Notes: generated by a model not told the origin, from the sequence alone. A DNA stretch of 64,000 bases from Amycolatopsis vancoresmycina (GCF_000716785.1 NZ_JNYY01000014.1:124001-188000), one strand, 5' to 3'. Counted from the first letter of the stretch, positions 32,972-44,154 are shown. A program made the numbers and translations.

Positions 32972-33897
32972 GCTCGCGGATGCTCCCGGTGCCCGACGGG
33001 CTCGACGGGATGCGGGTCGACGCCGGCCTCGCCAAGCTGCTCGGGCTGTCCCGCACGGTCGTCGCCGAGCTCGCCGAATCCGGGGACGTGCTGCTCGACG
33101 GCCGTCCCGCCGGCAAGTCCGACCGGCTCTCCGGCGGCGGCCTGCTGGAGATCACCCTGCCGGAGCCGGCGAACCCGGTCGAGGTCGTCGCGCAGCCGGT
33201 CGAAGGCATGCAGATCCTGCACGACGACGACGACATCGTGGTGATCTCGAAGCCGGTCGGCGTCGCCGTGCACCCGAGCCCGGGCTGGACCGGCCCGACG
33301 GTCGTCGGCGGCCTCGCCGCGGCCGGCCTGCGCATCGCGACGTCGGGCGCGGCCGAGCGCCAGGGCGTCGTGCACCGGCTCGACGCGGGCACCACCGGTG
33401 TGATGGTGGTGGCCAAGAGCGAGCACGCGTACACGGTGCTGAAGCGCGCGTTCAAGGAACGCACGGTCGACAAGGGCTACCACGCGATCGTCCAGGGCCA
33501 CCCGGATCCGACGCGCGGCACGATCGACGCCCCGATCGACCGCCACCCGCGCCACGACTACAAGTTCGCCGTGGTCCAGGGCGGCCGCCCGAGCGTGACG
33601 CACTACGAGGTCGTCGAGGCGTTCCGGGCGGCGTCGCTGGCGCACATCAAGCTGGAAACCGGGCGGACGCACCAGATCCGGGTGCACTTCTCGGCCCTGC
33701 GGCACCCCTGCGTGGGTGACCTGACCTACGGCGCGGACCCGGTCTTGGCCCGCCACCTCGGCCTGAGCCGCCAGTGGCTGCACGCGAAGACGCTGGCGTT
33801 CGCGCACCCGGCGGACGGCCGATGGGTCGAGTTCGAGTCCGAGTACCCGGACGACCTGGCGAAAGCACTGGAAATCCTGCGCGAGGAAAGCTACTAG
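32968..33897 (+). CDS. rluD: RluD-family 23S rRNA pseudouridine synthase
   Basis: The 309-residue RluA/RluD-type pseudouridine synthase has an N-terminal S4 RNA-binding domain (about 12-75; MRVDAGLAKLLGLSRT, DVLLDGRP) and a catalytic domain with H136-R-L-D139 in GVVHRLDAGTTGVMVVAKS, D139 being the catalytic aspartate, then RTHQIRVH. It should isomerise uridines in 23S rRNA helix 69. GTG overlaps the lspA stop by 4 bp, the usual lspA-rluD operon. The 3' end overlaps the convergent gene by 4 bp. Confidence 0.94.
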   Translation: MSSRMLPVPDGLDGMRVDAGLAKLLGLSRTVVAELAESGDVLLDGRPAGKSDRLSGGGLLEITLPEPANPVEVVAQPVEGMQILHDDDDIVVISKPVGVAVHPSPGWTGPTVVGGLAAAGLRIATSGAAERQGVVHRLDAGTTGVMVVAKSEHAYTVLKRAFKERTVDKGYHAIVQGHPDPTRGTIDAPIDRHPRHDYKFAVVQGGRPSVTHYEVVEAFRAASLAHIKLETGRTHQIRVHFSALRHPCVGDLTYGADPVLARHLGLSRQWLHAKTLAFAHPADGRWVEFESEYPDDLAKALEILREESY

Positions 33898-34892
33898 TCC
33901 TCGATCGACCAGGTCAGCGTGCGTTCGTCCGGCTCCGGCCGCGGGCTCCAGCGCACCGAAACCACACGCGTGGCGTCGGGGAGCACGTACACCGTGTGGC
34001 CGCCCAGCGTCTCGCCCGGCTTGACGCCGATCTTGTGCGGCGGACGCGAGGTCAGCGACACCGGCGCCTTGCCGATCGCCTGGCCGTCGGCGGCGAGCAG
34101 CTCGAGGTAGTTGTCCGGCAGCGACGCGAACGGGATCGACCCGCGGTTGGTGATCTCGGTGTGCACGACCACCGCGCGCTCGCCGTCCTCCAGGCGGTAG
34201 CCGGCCGCGCTGAACAGGTAGTCCGCCGGGTCCTGGACTTCGAGCAGCTGCACCGACAGCTGCTCGCCCTCCAGGCCCTGGGTCTCCATGACCTCGCCGA
34301 GCCGGCCGCGCTTGCCGCCGGCCGGGGCGGCAGGCTGGTCGCCGCGGGCCCAGGACGCCGTCTGCGGGATGCCCCACGTGCTCACGGCGGGGTCGAGCGG
34401 GACCGGTGGCGGGCCCGGCCGGGGTGGCCGCTGCTGCGGGGGCGGGCCGGGGTACCGCCCGGCCTGGACCTGGTGCGGCCCGGACGGCGTGCCCTGGACG
34501 TGGTACGGCCCCGAGGGGGCGCCTTGCACGGTGTACGGCCCCGAGGGGGCGCCCTGGACGGTGTACGGCCCCGACGGCGTGCCCTGGACCGGCGGCGGCA
34601 TCGGCGGCACGGGTTGCTGTGGCACCGGCTGCTGCGGTACCGGCTGCGAAGGCGGGTACTGCGCCGGCGGCCGGTTCGCCCACGACGGCGGGGCCCCGGC
34701 GATGGCTGCGCGCAGGCCGTTCGGGTCGCTTTCGACCCCGACGAGCAGGGGCAGGCCGCTGCCGGAGAGGGCGACCAGCCGGTAGGCGACCTCACGCGGG
34801 TCCATGCCGACCTTCGCCGCGAGCTCGTGCACGGCCGCCTTGCCGAGGTCGGCGAGCGCGGCGAGCAGGCGGGTATCCACGGGATCGGTCAC
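33894..34892 (-). CDS. Winged-helix / proline-rich repeat / DUF4352-like protein
   Basis: The 332-residue protein has three parts. An N-terminal winged-helix-like domain (about 1-60; TRLLAALADLGKAAVHELA, GMDPREVAYRL) comes first. A Pro/Gln/Gly linker follows with four 10-residue repeats of VQGxPSGPYx (about 103-142). The C-terminal beta domain (about 200-332; VVVHTEITNRGSIPFASLP) resembles DUF4352-like immunoglobulin-fold modules. It may be an AsnC-like DNA-binding protein or a scaffold; function unknown. GTG 34892 has GAGGGG 5 nt upstream. Such genes often follow lspA-rluD in actinobacteria. Confidence 0.75.
   Translation of the reverse strand: MTDPVDTRLLAALADLGKAAVHELAAKVGMDPREVAYRLVALSGSGLPLLVGVESDPNGLRAAIAGAPPSWANRPPAQYPPSQPVPQQPVPQQPVPPMPPPVQGTPSGPYTVQGAPSGPYTVQGAPSGPYHVQGTPSGPHQVQAGRYPGPPPQQRPPRPGPPPVPLDPAVSTWGIPQTASWARGDQPAAPAGGKRGRLGEVMETQGLEGEQLSVQLLEVQDPADYLFSAAGYRLEDGERAVVVHTEITNRGSIPFASLPDNYLELLAADGQAIGKAPVSLTSRPPHKIGVKPGETLGGHTVYVLPDATRVVSVRWSPRPEPDERTLTWSIED
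34464..34583. repeat. 30-bp tandem repeats inside the proline-rich gene
   Basis: Four in-frame units of 30 bp starting at 34464, 34494, 34524 and 34554 encode the VQGxPSGPYx repeats on the minus strand. Units differ by only a few bases, so copy number may vary between strains. Confidence 0.85.
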
Positions 34893-35031
34893 GGCCACCC
34901 CTCGAACGCTACCGCTTCGCCCATCCGCGGTGCCGCAGGCCGTCCGCCCCCGGCGAACGGCCCGCCGTTTCTGTCGGTGATCTCCGTTAGGGTCGGCCGG
35001 GAGCACAACAGTCGAAGCTGGGGGTCCTGCC

Positions 35032-38000
35032 ATGACCGCGGTCACCGAACTCGCCGACGAGTTCGTCGAAGCGCTGTTCGCCGCCGATCCGCTGACGCCG
35101 GCGCTGCTGGGCCTGCGCCCGGCGGAGCCCGGCCTGCCGGATCTGTCGGCCGAGGCCGAACAGGTGTTCCGCGCCCGGCTCGCGGCGTTCCTCGACCGCG
35201 CCCGCGCGCTGACGGCCGAGGACGCCGAGGACCGGGTCACCCGCGAGGTGCTGATCGCCACGGCCGAGAACCGCATCGCCTCGATCGACAGCCGGATGAC
35301 CGAGTTCACCGTCACCGACCTGTCCATCGGGACCGCGGCCGGCCTGCTCATGGCGCTGCCGATGACCACGGTGACGGCGGGGGAGACCGCGGAGGCCCAG
35401 CTCGGAAGGCTCGCCGCGATCCCGGCGTACCTCCGCCAGGCCGCACGGCGGCACGCCGACGGCATCGCCGCCGGCCTGCTCCCGGTCGCCCACCTGGTCG
35501 ACGCCGCGGTCGCGCACCTCGACCGCTACCTGGCCGACCCGGCGGCCGACCCGCTGCGCCGCCAGCCGGCCCCGGACGAGGCGTTCGAGCGGCGGCGGGA
35601 CGAGCTGCTGGCCGACGTCGTCCGCCCGGCCTTCGCCGAGTACCGCGAGTTCCTCCTCACCGAGGTGAAGCCGCACGGGCGGCCCGAGGACCGGCCCGGC
35701 CTGTCGTGGCTGCCGGGTGGCGCGGAGACGTACGCCGGCCTGGCGCGGATGCACACGACCACCGAGCTCACCCCGGACGAGCTGCACCGGATCGGCACCG
35801 ACACCATCGCCGCGCTCGCCGTCGAGTACCGCGAGCTGGGGCTGCGGGCGTTCGGCACCGACGACCTGGCCGAGATCTTCGCGCGGCTGCGCACCGACTC
35901 GTCGTTGCGCTGGCGCAGTGCGGACGAGCTGCTGGAGACCGCTCGCACGGCCGTCGCCCGCGCGGCCGCGGAGGCCCCGAAGTGGTTCGGCCGGATCCCG
36001 GCGCAGCCGTGCTCGGTCGAAGCCGTGCCGTCTGAAGTCGCGCCCGGCGCGCCCGCGGCGTACTACCTGCGCCCGGCCGCCGACGGCTCCCGGCCGGGGA
36101 TCTACTTCGCGAACACGCACGAAGCCACCGAGCGGTTCCGGCACATGGCCGAGACGACCGCTTTCCACGAAGCCGTGCCAGGGCACCACTTCCAGCTCAG
36201 CATCGCGCAGGGGCTCACCGAGCTGCCGCTGCTGCGCCGCATCGGCGGCTTCAACGCCTACATCGAGGGCTGGGGCCTCTACAGCGAGCGCCTCGCCGAC
36301 GAAATGGGCCTGTACTCCGACGACATCGCCCGGCTCGGCATGCTGGCCGGCGACTCGCTGCGGGCGGGCCGGCTGGTCGTCGACACGGGTCTGCACGCGC
36401 TGGGGTGGACGCGCCAGCAGGCCGTCGACTACCTGCTGGAACACACGCCGGAGTCGCGTCCCGAGATCGAGTCCGAGGTCGATCGCTACATCGCGTGGCC
36501 CGGCCAGGCGCTGGGCTACCTGGTGGGGCGCCGGGAGATCCAGCGGGCGCGCACGAGGGCCGCGCGGCGGCTCGGCTCGCGCTTCGACGTCCGCGCGTTC
36601 CACGACCTGGTGCTGGCCGGCGGCCCGCTGCCGCTGTCGGTGCTGGCCTCCGTCGTCGACGAGTGGGTGGCCGGGCACGGCGACACCGTCGACGGCCTGG
36701 CGGCCGAGCTCGTCGAGCTGTCGTTCGAGCAGGAGCCGCTGAATCCGTCGATCCTGGGCCTGCCCGGCGACCACGACCGGCTCGCCGACCAGACCCGGGA
36801 AGCCCAGGAGCGTTATCGCGAGGCATACACGGCCCTCGCCGCCCGCGCACGGGCGCTGGCCACCGACGGCTTGACGCCGGAGGAAGCCGTCACTCGCGAG
36901 GTGGTGATCGCCTCCGCCGAGGTGGAAGCCGACCGGCTCGGCGCGCGGGCCGCCGACCTCGCGGTCAGCGACGGGCTCACCGCGCCCGCGCTCGGCCTGC
37001 TGATGTACCTGCCGTACTACCAGCTGGACGACGAGCAGAAGGCGCGCGGCTACCTAGCCCGGCTCGCGGCGATCGAGCCGTTCCTCGCCGACCTGGCCGG
37101 GCGGCAGCGCGAAAGCCTGGCCGAAGGGCTGGTGCCGCCCGCGTACCTCGCGCGCGTCGGCGTCGAGTACATCGACCGCTACCTCGCGGCGCCGGACACC
37201 GATCCGCTGAAGGTGGGCACGACAGCGGCCGTCGAGGGCTTCGAAGCCGAGCGGGACAGGCTGCTCGCGGAGGTGGTTCACCCGGCGTATGCGCGGTACC
37301 GGGACTTCCTCCGCACGGAGGTCGAGCCGGCCGGGCGGCCGGACACCGCCCCCGGGATTTCCCACGTGCCGGGCGGGGCCGAGCGGTACGCCGCGCTGAT
37401 CCGCGCGGAGACGACCACCGAGCGCACCGCGCAGGAGCTGCACGACACCGGGCTGGCGCTGATCGAAAAGCTCGGCGAGGAATACCGCGAGCTGGGCGCG
37501 AAGGTGTTCGGCACCACCGAACTGCCCGAGATCTTCGAGCGCCTGCGCACCGATCCGGCGCTGCGCTGGCGGGACGGCGAGGAGCTGCTCTCCGCGGCCC
37601 GGGAAGCCATCGCCCGCGCGGAAGCCGTGGCGCCGCAGTGGTTCTCGCGCATCCCGGCGGAGAAGTGCGAGGTCGCGCCGGTGCCCGAGGCCGACGCGGC
37701 GAGCGGGACGATCGCGTACTACCTCCAGCCGTCGCTCGACGGGACCCGCCCGGGCACGTACTACGCGAACACCCATGAGGCCGGCAAGCGGCCGCGGTTC
37801 ACCAGCGAGGCGATCGCGTTCCACGAAGCCGTGCCGGGGCACCACTTCCAGCTGAGCCTGGCCCAGGAACTGCAGGACGTCCCGCTGCTGCGGCGGATCG
37901 GCATGTTCAACGCCTACGCCGAAGGCTGGGGCCTCTACGCCGAGCGGCTCGCGGACGAGATGGGGCTGTACTCCGACGACGTCTCGCGGCTGGGCATGCT

Positions 38001-41000
38001 CACGCAGGACTCGATGCGGGCGGGCCGGCTGGTCGTCGACACGGGCCTGCACGCGCTCGGGTGGAGCCGGCAGCAGGCGATCGACTACCTGGTCGACAAC
38101 ACGCCGATGGCGCGGCTGGAGATCGAGGCGGAGATCGACCGGTACGTCGGCTGGCCCGGCCAAGCCCTCGGGTACATGGTGGGGCGGCTGGAGATCCAGC
38201 GGCTGCGCGCGGAGGCCGAGCGGGCCTTGGGGGCGGCGTTCGACATCCGCGGGTTCCACGAAGTCGTGCTGGGACACGGCATGCTGCCGCTGTCCGCGCT
38301 CGCGAAGGTGGTCGAGGACTGGGTGGCCGGGCGGCTCGACACGCCCGACGGGCTCGCCGACGAGCTGGTGGCGGTGAACTTCGAGCGGCAGCCGCTCTAC
38401 CCGTCGGTGTTCGGCCTGCCCGGCGAGCACGACCGGCTGCCCGATCCGAGCGCGGAGGCCGAAGCCCGGTTCCGTGCCGCGTACGCGGCGATCGCCGGGC
38501 GCGCCGAGGCGATCGACCCCGCCGGGCTGCCGTCGGCCGAGCGCGTCACCCGGGACGTCGTGATCTCCCAGACGAAGACGGCGATCGACGAGATCGACTC
38601 CGGCCGCACCGACCTCGCGGTCAGCGACGGGCTCGCGGCGCCCGCGCTGCAGCTGCTGCTCTACCTGCCGCAGACGGTGCTGGACGACGAGCCGAAGGTG
38701 CGCGGCTACCTGCGCCGGCTGGCCGAGGTCGGCGACTACCTCGACGCGCTGATCGGCCGTCAGCGCGCGGCGGTGGCCGAAGGGCTGGTGCCGCCGGAGT
38801 TCCTGGTGCGCATCGGCATCGGCTACCTCGACCGCTACCTCGGCGCGCCCGGCAGCGACCCGCTGCGCGTGACCCCGCCGCATGCGCTCGACGGCTTCGA
38901 GGCCGAGCGCGACCGGCTGCTCGAAGAGGTCGTCCGGCCGGCGTATGCGCGGTACCGGGACTTCCTGGCCGACGAGGTCGTGCCGGTGGCGCGGCCCGAG
39001 ACGTCGCCGGGCATCGGTGCCCTGCCGGGCGGGCCGGAGCGGTACGCCGCGCTGATCCGCGTCGAGACGACCACCGAACGCACCGCGCAGGACCTGCACG
39101 ACACCGGCCTGGCGCTGATCGAAAAGCTCGGCGAGGAATACCGCGAGCTGGGCGGGAAGCTGTTCGGCACCACCGATCTCGCGGAGATCTTCGACCGGAT
39201 CCGGACCGATCCGGCGCTGCGCTGGCGGGACGGCGAGGAGCTGCTGGCCGGGGCCCGGGCAGCCATCACGCGGGCGGAATCCGTGGCCGGGCAATGGTTT
39301 TCGCGGGTGCCGGAGCAGAAGTGCCAGGTTGCGCCGGTCCCGGCGGCCGAAGCCGCCAGCGGCACGATCGCGTACTACCTGCGGCCGTCGCTCGACGGGA
39401 CGCGTCCGGGCGTCTACTACGCGAACACGCACGAGGCGGCCAAGCGGCCGCGGTTCACCAGCGAGGCCGTCGCGTTCCACGAAGCCGTGCCGGGGCACCA
39501 CTTCCAGCTCTGCCTCGCGCAAGACCTCGGCGGGCTGCCGCTGTTGCGCCGCATCGCGCACGTCAACGCGTACGCCGAAGGCTGGGGGCTCTACGCCGAG
39601 CGGCTCGCGGACGAGATGGGGCTGTACTCCGACGACGTCTCGCGCCTGGGCATGCTGACCCAGGACTCGATGCGGGCCGGGCGGCTGGTCGTCGACACGG
39701 GCCTGCACGCGCTCGGGTGGAGCCGGCAGCAGGCGGTCGGCTACCTCGCCGAGCACACGCCGATGGCGCGGCTGGAGATCGAGGCGGAGGTCGACCGGTA
39801 CGCCGCCAACCCGGGGCAGGCGCTCGGCTACATGGTGGGACGGCTGGAAATCCAGCGGCTGCGCGCCGAAGCCGAGCAGGCGCTGGGCGCGGCGTTCGAC
39901 ATCCGCGAGTTCCACGACGTCGTGCTGGGCAGCGGCACCCTGCCGCTGCCGGTGCTCGCCGGCGTCGTCGCGGAGTGGGTGGCGGCGCAGCGGGACACGC
40001 CCGACCGGCTCGCCGACGAGTGCCTGGAGCTGATGTTCGAGGCGCAGCCGCTGTTCCCGTCGCTGTATGGGCTGCCGGGCACCCACGACAAGCTCGCCGA
40101 CCAGACCGCCGAGGCCGCCGCCCGCCACCGCGCCGGGCTCGCCGGGATCATCGCCCGGGCGGAGGCGATCGACGCGGCGGCGCTGTCGCCGGCCGAGCGG
40201 GTCACCCGGGACGTCGTGATCTGGCAGGCCCGCACCCAGATCGACGTGCTGGACTCCGGCCGGGCCGACATCGCGGTCAGCGACGGGCTGGCCGCGCCGG
40301 CCCTCGAGCTGCTGATGGCGCTGCCGCAGACGGTCCTCGACGACGAGGTCAAGGCCCGCGGCTACCTGAGCCGGCTCGCCGCCGTCGGCACGTACCTGGA
40401 CCAGCTGATCGAGCGGCAGCGGGCCGCGCTCGCCGAGGGCCTGATCCCGCCGGAGTTCCTGGCGCGCATCGGCGTCGGCTACGTCGAGCGGTACCTCGGC
40501 GCGCCGGAGAACGACCCGCTGAAGGTGCCGGTCCACGGCCTGGAAGCCGAGCGCGACCGGCTGCTGGCCGAGGTCGTCCGGCCGGCGTACGCGCGGTACC
40601 AGGACTTCCTGGCCGACGAGGTCGTGCCGGTGGCGCGGCCCGAGACGTCGCCGGGCATCGGCGACCTGCCGGGCGGGGCGGAGCGGTACGCGGCCCTGAT
40701 CCGGGCGGAGACGACGACCGAGCGCACGCCCCAGGACCTGCACGACACGGGCCTGGCGATCATCGAGCAGCTGGCGGGGGAGTACCGCGAGCTGGGCGAG
40801 AAGGTGTTCGGCACCACCGACCTCGCGGAGATCTTCGACCGCATCCGCACGGACCCGGCCCTGCGCTGGCGGGACGGCGACGAGCTGCTGGACGCCGCCC
40901 GGGCGACGATCACGCGCGCGGAAGCCGTGGCGCCGCAATGGTTCTCGCGGGTGCCGGCGGAGCGGTGCCAGGTGGCCCCGGTGCCCGCCGCGGAGGCCGA

Positions 41001-41655
41001 AAGCGGCTCGATCGCCTACTACATCGAGCCGTCGCTCGACGGTTCACGGCCGGGCACGTACTACGCGAACACGCAGGAGGCGGAGGAGCGCCAGCGGACG
41101 CTGGGGGAGGCGGTCGCGTTCCACGAAGCCGTGCCGGGGCACCACTTCCAGCTGGCGCTCGCCCAGCAGCTGACGGGCGTGCCGCTGCTGCGCCGGATCG
41201 CGATGTTCAACGCGTACGCGGAGGGCTGGGGCTTGTACGCGGAGCGCCTGGCGGACGAGATGGGCCTGTACTCGGACGACGTGGCCCGCCTCGGCCTCCT
41301 GACCCAGGACTCGATGCGCGCGGCGCGCCTGGTGGTCGACACGGGTCTGCACGCGCTGGGCTGGAGCCGCCAACAGGCGGTGGACTACCTGCGCGACAAC
41401 ACCCCGATGGCCCAGATCGAGATCGACGCGGAGATCGACCGCTACGCGGGCCACCCGGGCCAGGCGCTCAGCTACATGGTGGGCCGCCTGGAGATCGAGC
41501 GCCTGCGCGCGGAGGCCGAGCAGGCACTGGGCGACCGGTTCGACATCCGCGAGTTCCACGACACGGTGCTGGGCAGCGGAACCCTGCCCCTCCCGGTCCT
41601 GGCGGACGTGGTGGCGGATTGGGTGGCCACACGCGCAGCGGGGAACGGCAGGTGA
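35032..41655 (+). CDS. Giant protein with four tandem DUF885 peptidase-like units
   Basis: The 2207-residue protein consists of four complete DUF885 units (about 1-555, 556-1103, 1104-1655, 1656-2207), where family members normally carry one unit of about 550-600 residues. Each unit keeps the metalloprotease-like FHEAVPGHHFQL (histidines at 379, 931, 1483 and 2031) and the distal EGWGLYxERLADEMGLY glutamate motif, so all four may be active. Repeat spacing is 552, 552 and 548 codons with no stops or frameshifts. There is no signal peptide, so it is predicted cytoplasmic. ATG 35032 follows GCTGGGGG. Units 2-4 look closer to each other than to unit 1, suggesting recent duplications. The substrate is unknown. 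Confidence 0.9.
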   Translation: MTAVTELADEFVEALFAADPLTPALLGLRPAEPGLPDLSAEAEQVFRARLAAFLDRARALTAEDAEDRVTREVLIATAENRIASIDSRMTEFTVTDLSIGTAAGLLMALPMTTVTAGETAEAQLGRLAAIPAYLRQAARRHADGIAAGLLPVAHLVDAAVAHLDRYLADPAADPLRRQPAPDEAFERRRDELLADVVRPAFAEYREFLLTEVKPHGRPEDRPGLSWLPGGAETYAGLARMHTTTELTPDELHRIGTDTIAALAVEYRELGLRAFGTDDLAEIFARLRTDSSLRWRSADELLETARTAVARAAAEAPKWFGRIPAQPCSVEAVPSEVAPGAPAAYYLRPAADGSRPGIYFANTHEATERFRHMAETTAFHEAVPGHHFQLSIAQGLTELPLLRRIGGFNAYIEGWGLYSERLADEMGLYSDDIARLGMLAGDSLRAGRLVVDTGLHALGWTRQQAVDYLLEHTPESRPEIESEVDRYIAWPGQALGYLVGRREIQRARTRAARRLGSRFDVRAFHDLVLAGGPLPLSVLASVVDEWVAGHGDTVDGLAAELVELSFEQEPLNPSILGLPGDHDRLADQTREAQERYREAYTALAARARALATDGLTPEEAVTREVVIASAEVEADRLGARAADLAVSDGLTAPALGLLMYLPYYQLDDEQKARGYLARLAAIEPFLADLAGRQRESLAEGLVPPAYLARVGVEYIDRYLAAPDTDPLKVGTTAAVEGFEAERDRLLAEVVHPAYARYRDFLRTEVEPAGRPDTAPGISHVPGGAERYAALIRAETTTERTAQELHDTGLALIEKLGEEYRELGAKVFGTTELPEIFERLRTDPALRWRDGEELLSAAREAIARAEAVAPQWFSRIPAEKCEVAPVPEADAASGTIAYYLQPSLDGTRPGTYYANTHEAGKRPRFTSEAIAFHEAVPGHHFQLSLAQELQDVPLLRRIGMFNAYAEGWGLYAERLADEMGLYSDDVSRLGMLTQDSMRAGRLVVDTGLHALGWSRQQAIDYLVDNTPMARLEIEAEIDRYVGWPGQALGYMVGRLEIQRLRAEAERALGAAFDIRGFHEVVLGHGMLPLSALAKVVEDWVAGRLDTPDGLADELVAVNFERQPLYPSVFGLPGEHDRLPDPSAEAEARFRAAYAAIAGRAEAIDPAGLPSAERVTRDVVISQTKTAIDEIDSGRTDLAVSDGLAAPALQLLLYLPQTVLDDEPKVRGYLRRLAEVGDYLDALIGRQRAAVAEGLVPPEFLVRIGIGYLDRYLGAPGSDPLRVTPPHALDGFEAERDRLLEEVVRPAYARYRDFLADEVVPVARPETSPGIGALPGGPERYAALIRVETTTERTAQDLHDTGLALIEKLGEEYRELGGKLFGTTDLAEIFDRIRTDPALRWRDGEELLAGARAAITRAESVAGQWFSRVPEQKCQVAPVPAAEAASGTIAYYLRPSLDGTRPGVYYANTHEAAKRPRFTSEAVAFHEAVPGHHFQLCLAQDLGGLPLLRRIAHVNAYAEGWGLYAERLADEMGLYSDDVSRLGMLTQDSMRAGRLVVDTGLHALGWSRQQAVGYLAEHTPMARLEIEAEVDRYAANPGQALGYMVGRLEIQRLRAEAEQALGAAFDIREFHDVVLGSGTLPLPVLAGVVAEWVAAQRDTPDRLADECLELMFEAQPLFPSLYGLPGTHDKLADQTAEAAARHRAGLAGIIARAEAIDAAALSPAERVTRDVVIWQARTQIDVLDSGRADIAVSDGLAAPALELLMALPQTVLDDEVKARGYLSRLAAVGTYLDQLIERQRAALAEGLIPPEFLARIGVGYVERYLGAPENDPLKVPVHGLEAERDRLLAEVVRPAYARYQDFLADEVVPVARPETSPGIGDLPGGAERYAALIRAETTTERTPQDLHDTGLAIIEQLAGEYRELGEKVFGTTDLAEIFDRIRTDPALRWRDGDELLDAARATITRAEAVAPQWFSRVPAERCQVAPVPAAEAESGSIAYYIEPSLDGSRPGTYYANTQEAEERQRTLGEAVAFHEAVPGHHFQLALAQQLTGVPLLRRIAMFNAYAEGWGLYAERLADEMGLYSDDVARLGLLTQDSMRAARLVVDTGLHALGWSRQQAVDYLRDNTPMAQIEIDAEIDRYAGHPGQALSYMVGRLEIERLRAEAEQALGDRFDIREFHDTVLGSGTLPLPVLADVVADWVATRAAGNGR

Positions 41656-41823
41656 CAACGGTGCCCGGAGGTGCAGGCGGCGGTCCGGCTCGCGCAGGCC
41701 GCGCCTTCGGGCTCGAGGTGATGCCGGCCGGCGCCGGCCATGGTGGGCGCGACCCGATGGCCGCCGGAGGGCGGGCGTGACCGATTACCCGGCGGCGCGA
41801 GCCGCCCTGGACGAGGAGTGAAC

Positions 41824-43029
<1,206 letters not shown>

Positions 43030-43074
43030 CGTGGCGGTGCCCACACCGGAAGGAGCCGGGTAACGCGCATAATG

Positions 43075-43094
43075 ACGAGCGACTAAGCGCTCGT
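43075..43094. promoter_or_regulatory. Dyad upstream of LLM oxidoreductase
   Basis: ACGAGCG (43075-43081) and CGCTCGT (43088-43094) form a 7-bp inverted repeat just downstream of CATAAT (43068-43073), a candidate -10. This is typical TetR-operator geometry overlapping the transcription start. No regulator gene is adjacent. Confidence 0.4.
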
Positions 43095-43113
43095 TCACCG
43101 CGGAAGGACGCCC

Positions 43114-44154
43114 ATGAGGATCGGGACCGGGATCAGCTACTCCGGAGGCTTCGCCGAAAGCGTCGCCGACGTCGTCGAACTGGAGAAGGCCGGCCTCGAC
43201 GTCGTCTTCGTGCCGGAGGCGTACTCGTTCGACGCGGTCAGTCAGCTCGGCTACCTGGCCGCGAAGACCGAGCGCGTCCAGCTGGCGTCGGGCATCTTCC
43301 AGATCTACACCCGCACGCCGACCCTGACCGCGATGACGGCGGCCGGCCTCGACTTCGTCTCCGACGGGCGGTTCATCCTCGGCCTGGGGGCGTCCGGCCC
43401 GCAGGTCATCGAGGGGTTCCACGGCGTGAAGTACGACGCGCCGCTGGCCCGCACCCGCGAGATCGTCGAGGTGTGCCGCCAGGTGTGGCGCCGCGAGCGG
43501 GTGGTGCACGAGGGCAAGCACTACACGATCCCGCTGCCGCCGGAGCAGGGCACCGGGCTCGGCAAGCCGCTCAAGCTGATCAACCACCCGGTGCGCGAGC
43601 GGATCCCGGTGCTGCTGGCCTCGATCGGCCCGAAGAACGTCGCGCTGACGGCCGAGATCGCCGAGGGCTGGCAGCCGATCTTCTTCCACCCGGAGAAGGC
43701 GGCCGACGTCTGGGGCGCCTCCCTGGCGGAGGGCAAGGCCAAGCGCGACGCGGCCCTGGGCGAGCTGGACACGTACGTGACGGTGGCCCTGGCCATCGGC
43801 GACGACGTGGAGCCGCTCCTGGACTACGTGCGGCCGGTGCTGGCCCTGTACATCGGCGGCATGGGCGCGCGCGGCAAGAACTTCTACAACGACCTGGCCT
43901 GCCGCTACGGCTACGAGGCCGAGGCGAAGCTGATCCAGGACCTGTACCTGGACGGCAAGAAGGAGGAAGCGGCCGCGGCGGTCCCGCTGGAGCTGCTGCG
44001 CGCGATTTCCCTGGTCGGCCCGGCGGGCTACGTGAAGGAGCGCCTGGCGGCGTTCAAGGCGGCGGGCGCGACGACACTGGTGGTGAACCCGCTGCAGCCG
44101 GGCCGCGAGGCGCGGGTGGCGGCGGTGTCGCAGTTGCGCGAGTTGATCGGCTGA
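43114..44154 (+). CDS. LLM-class F420-dependent oxidoreductase
   Basis: The 346-residue luciferase-like monooxygenase-fold oxidoreductase probably uses F420. It starts MRIGTGISYSGGFAESVADV and has FVPEAYSFDAVSQLGYLAAKT in two parts (FVPEAYSF and SQLGYLAAKT), RFILGLGASGPQVIEGFHG, and IPVLLASIGPKNVALTAEIAEGW as IPVLLASIGPKN plus AEIAEGW. It lacks the long FMN-monooxygenase insert. The substrate is unknown. ATG 43114 has GGAAGG upstream. Its last 11 codons and stop form the first unit of a 50-bp tandem repeat. Confidence 0.9.
   Translation: MRIGTGISYSGGFAESVADVVELEKAGLDVVFVPEAYSFDAVSQLGYLAAKTERVQLASGIFQIYTRTPTLTAMTAAGLDFVSDGRFILGLGASGPQVIEGFHGVKYDAPLARTREIVEVCRQVWRRERVVHEGKHYTIPLPPEQGTGLGKPLKLINHPVRERIPVLLASIGPKNVALTAEIAEGWQPIFFHPEKAADVWGASLAEGKAKRDAALGELDTYVTVALAIGDDVEPLLDYVRPVLALYIGGMGARGKNFYNDLACRYGYEAEAKLIQDLYLDGKKEEAAAAVPLELLRAISLVGPAGYVKERLAAFKAAGATTLVVNPLQPGREARVAAVSQLRELIG

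Noticed and set aside
37054..40938. Minus-strand open frame of 1294 codons opposite the DUF885 gene
   Set aside because: It mirrors the four DUF885 repeats and has Arg/Asp/Val-rich composition without domains; it is a coding shadow.
41778..41822. 14-codon frame just before fumarylacetoacetase
   Set aside because: It is too short and has no motif; probably chance or at most a leader. Not reported as a gene.
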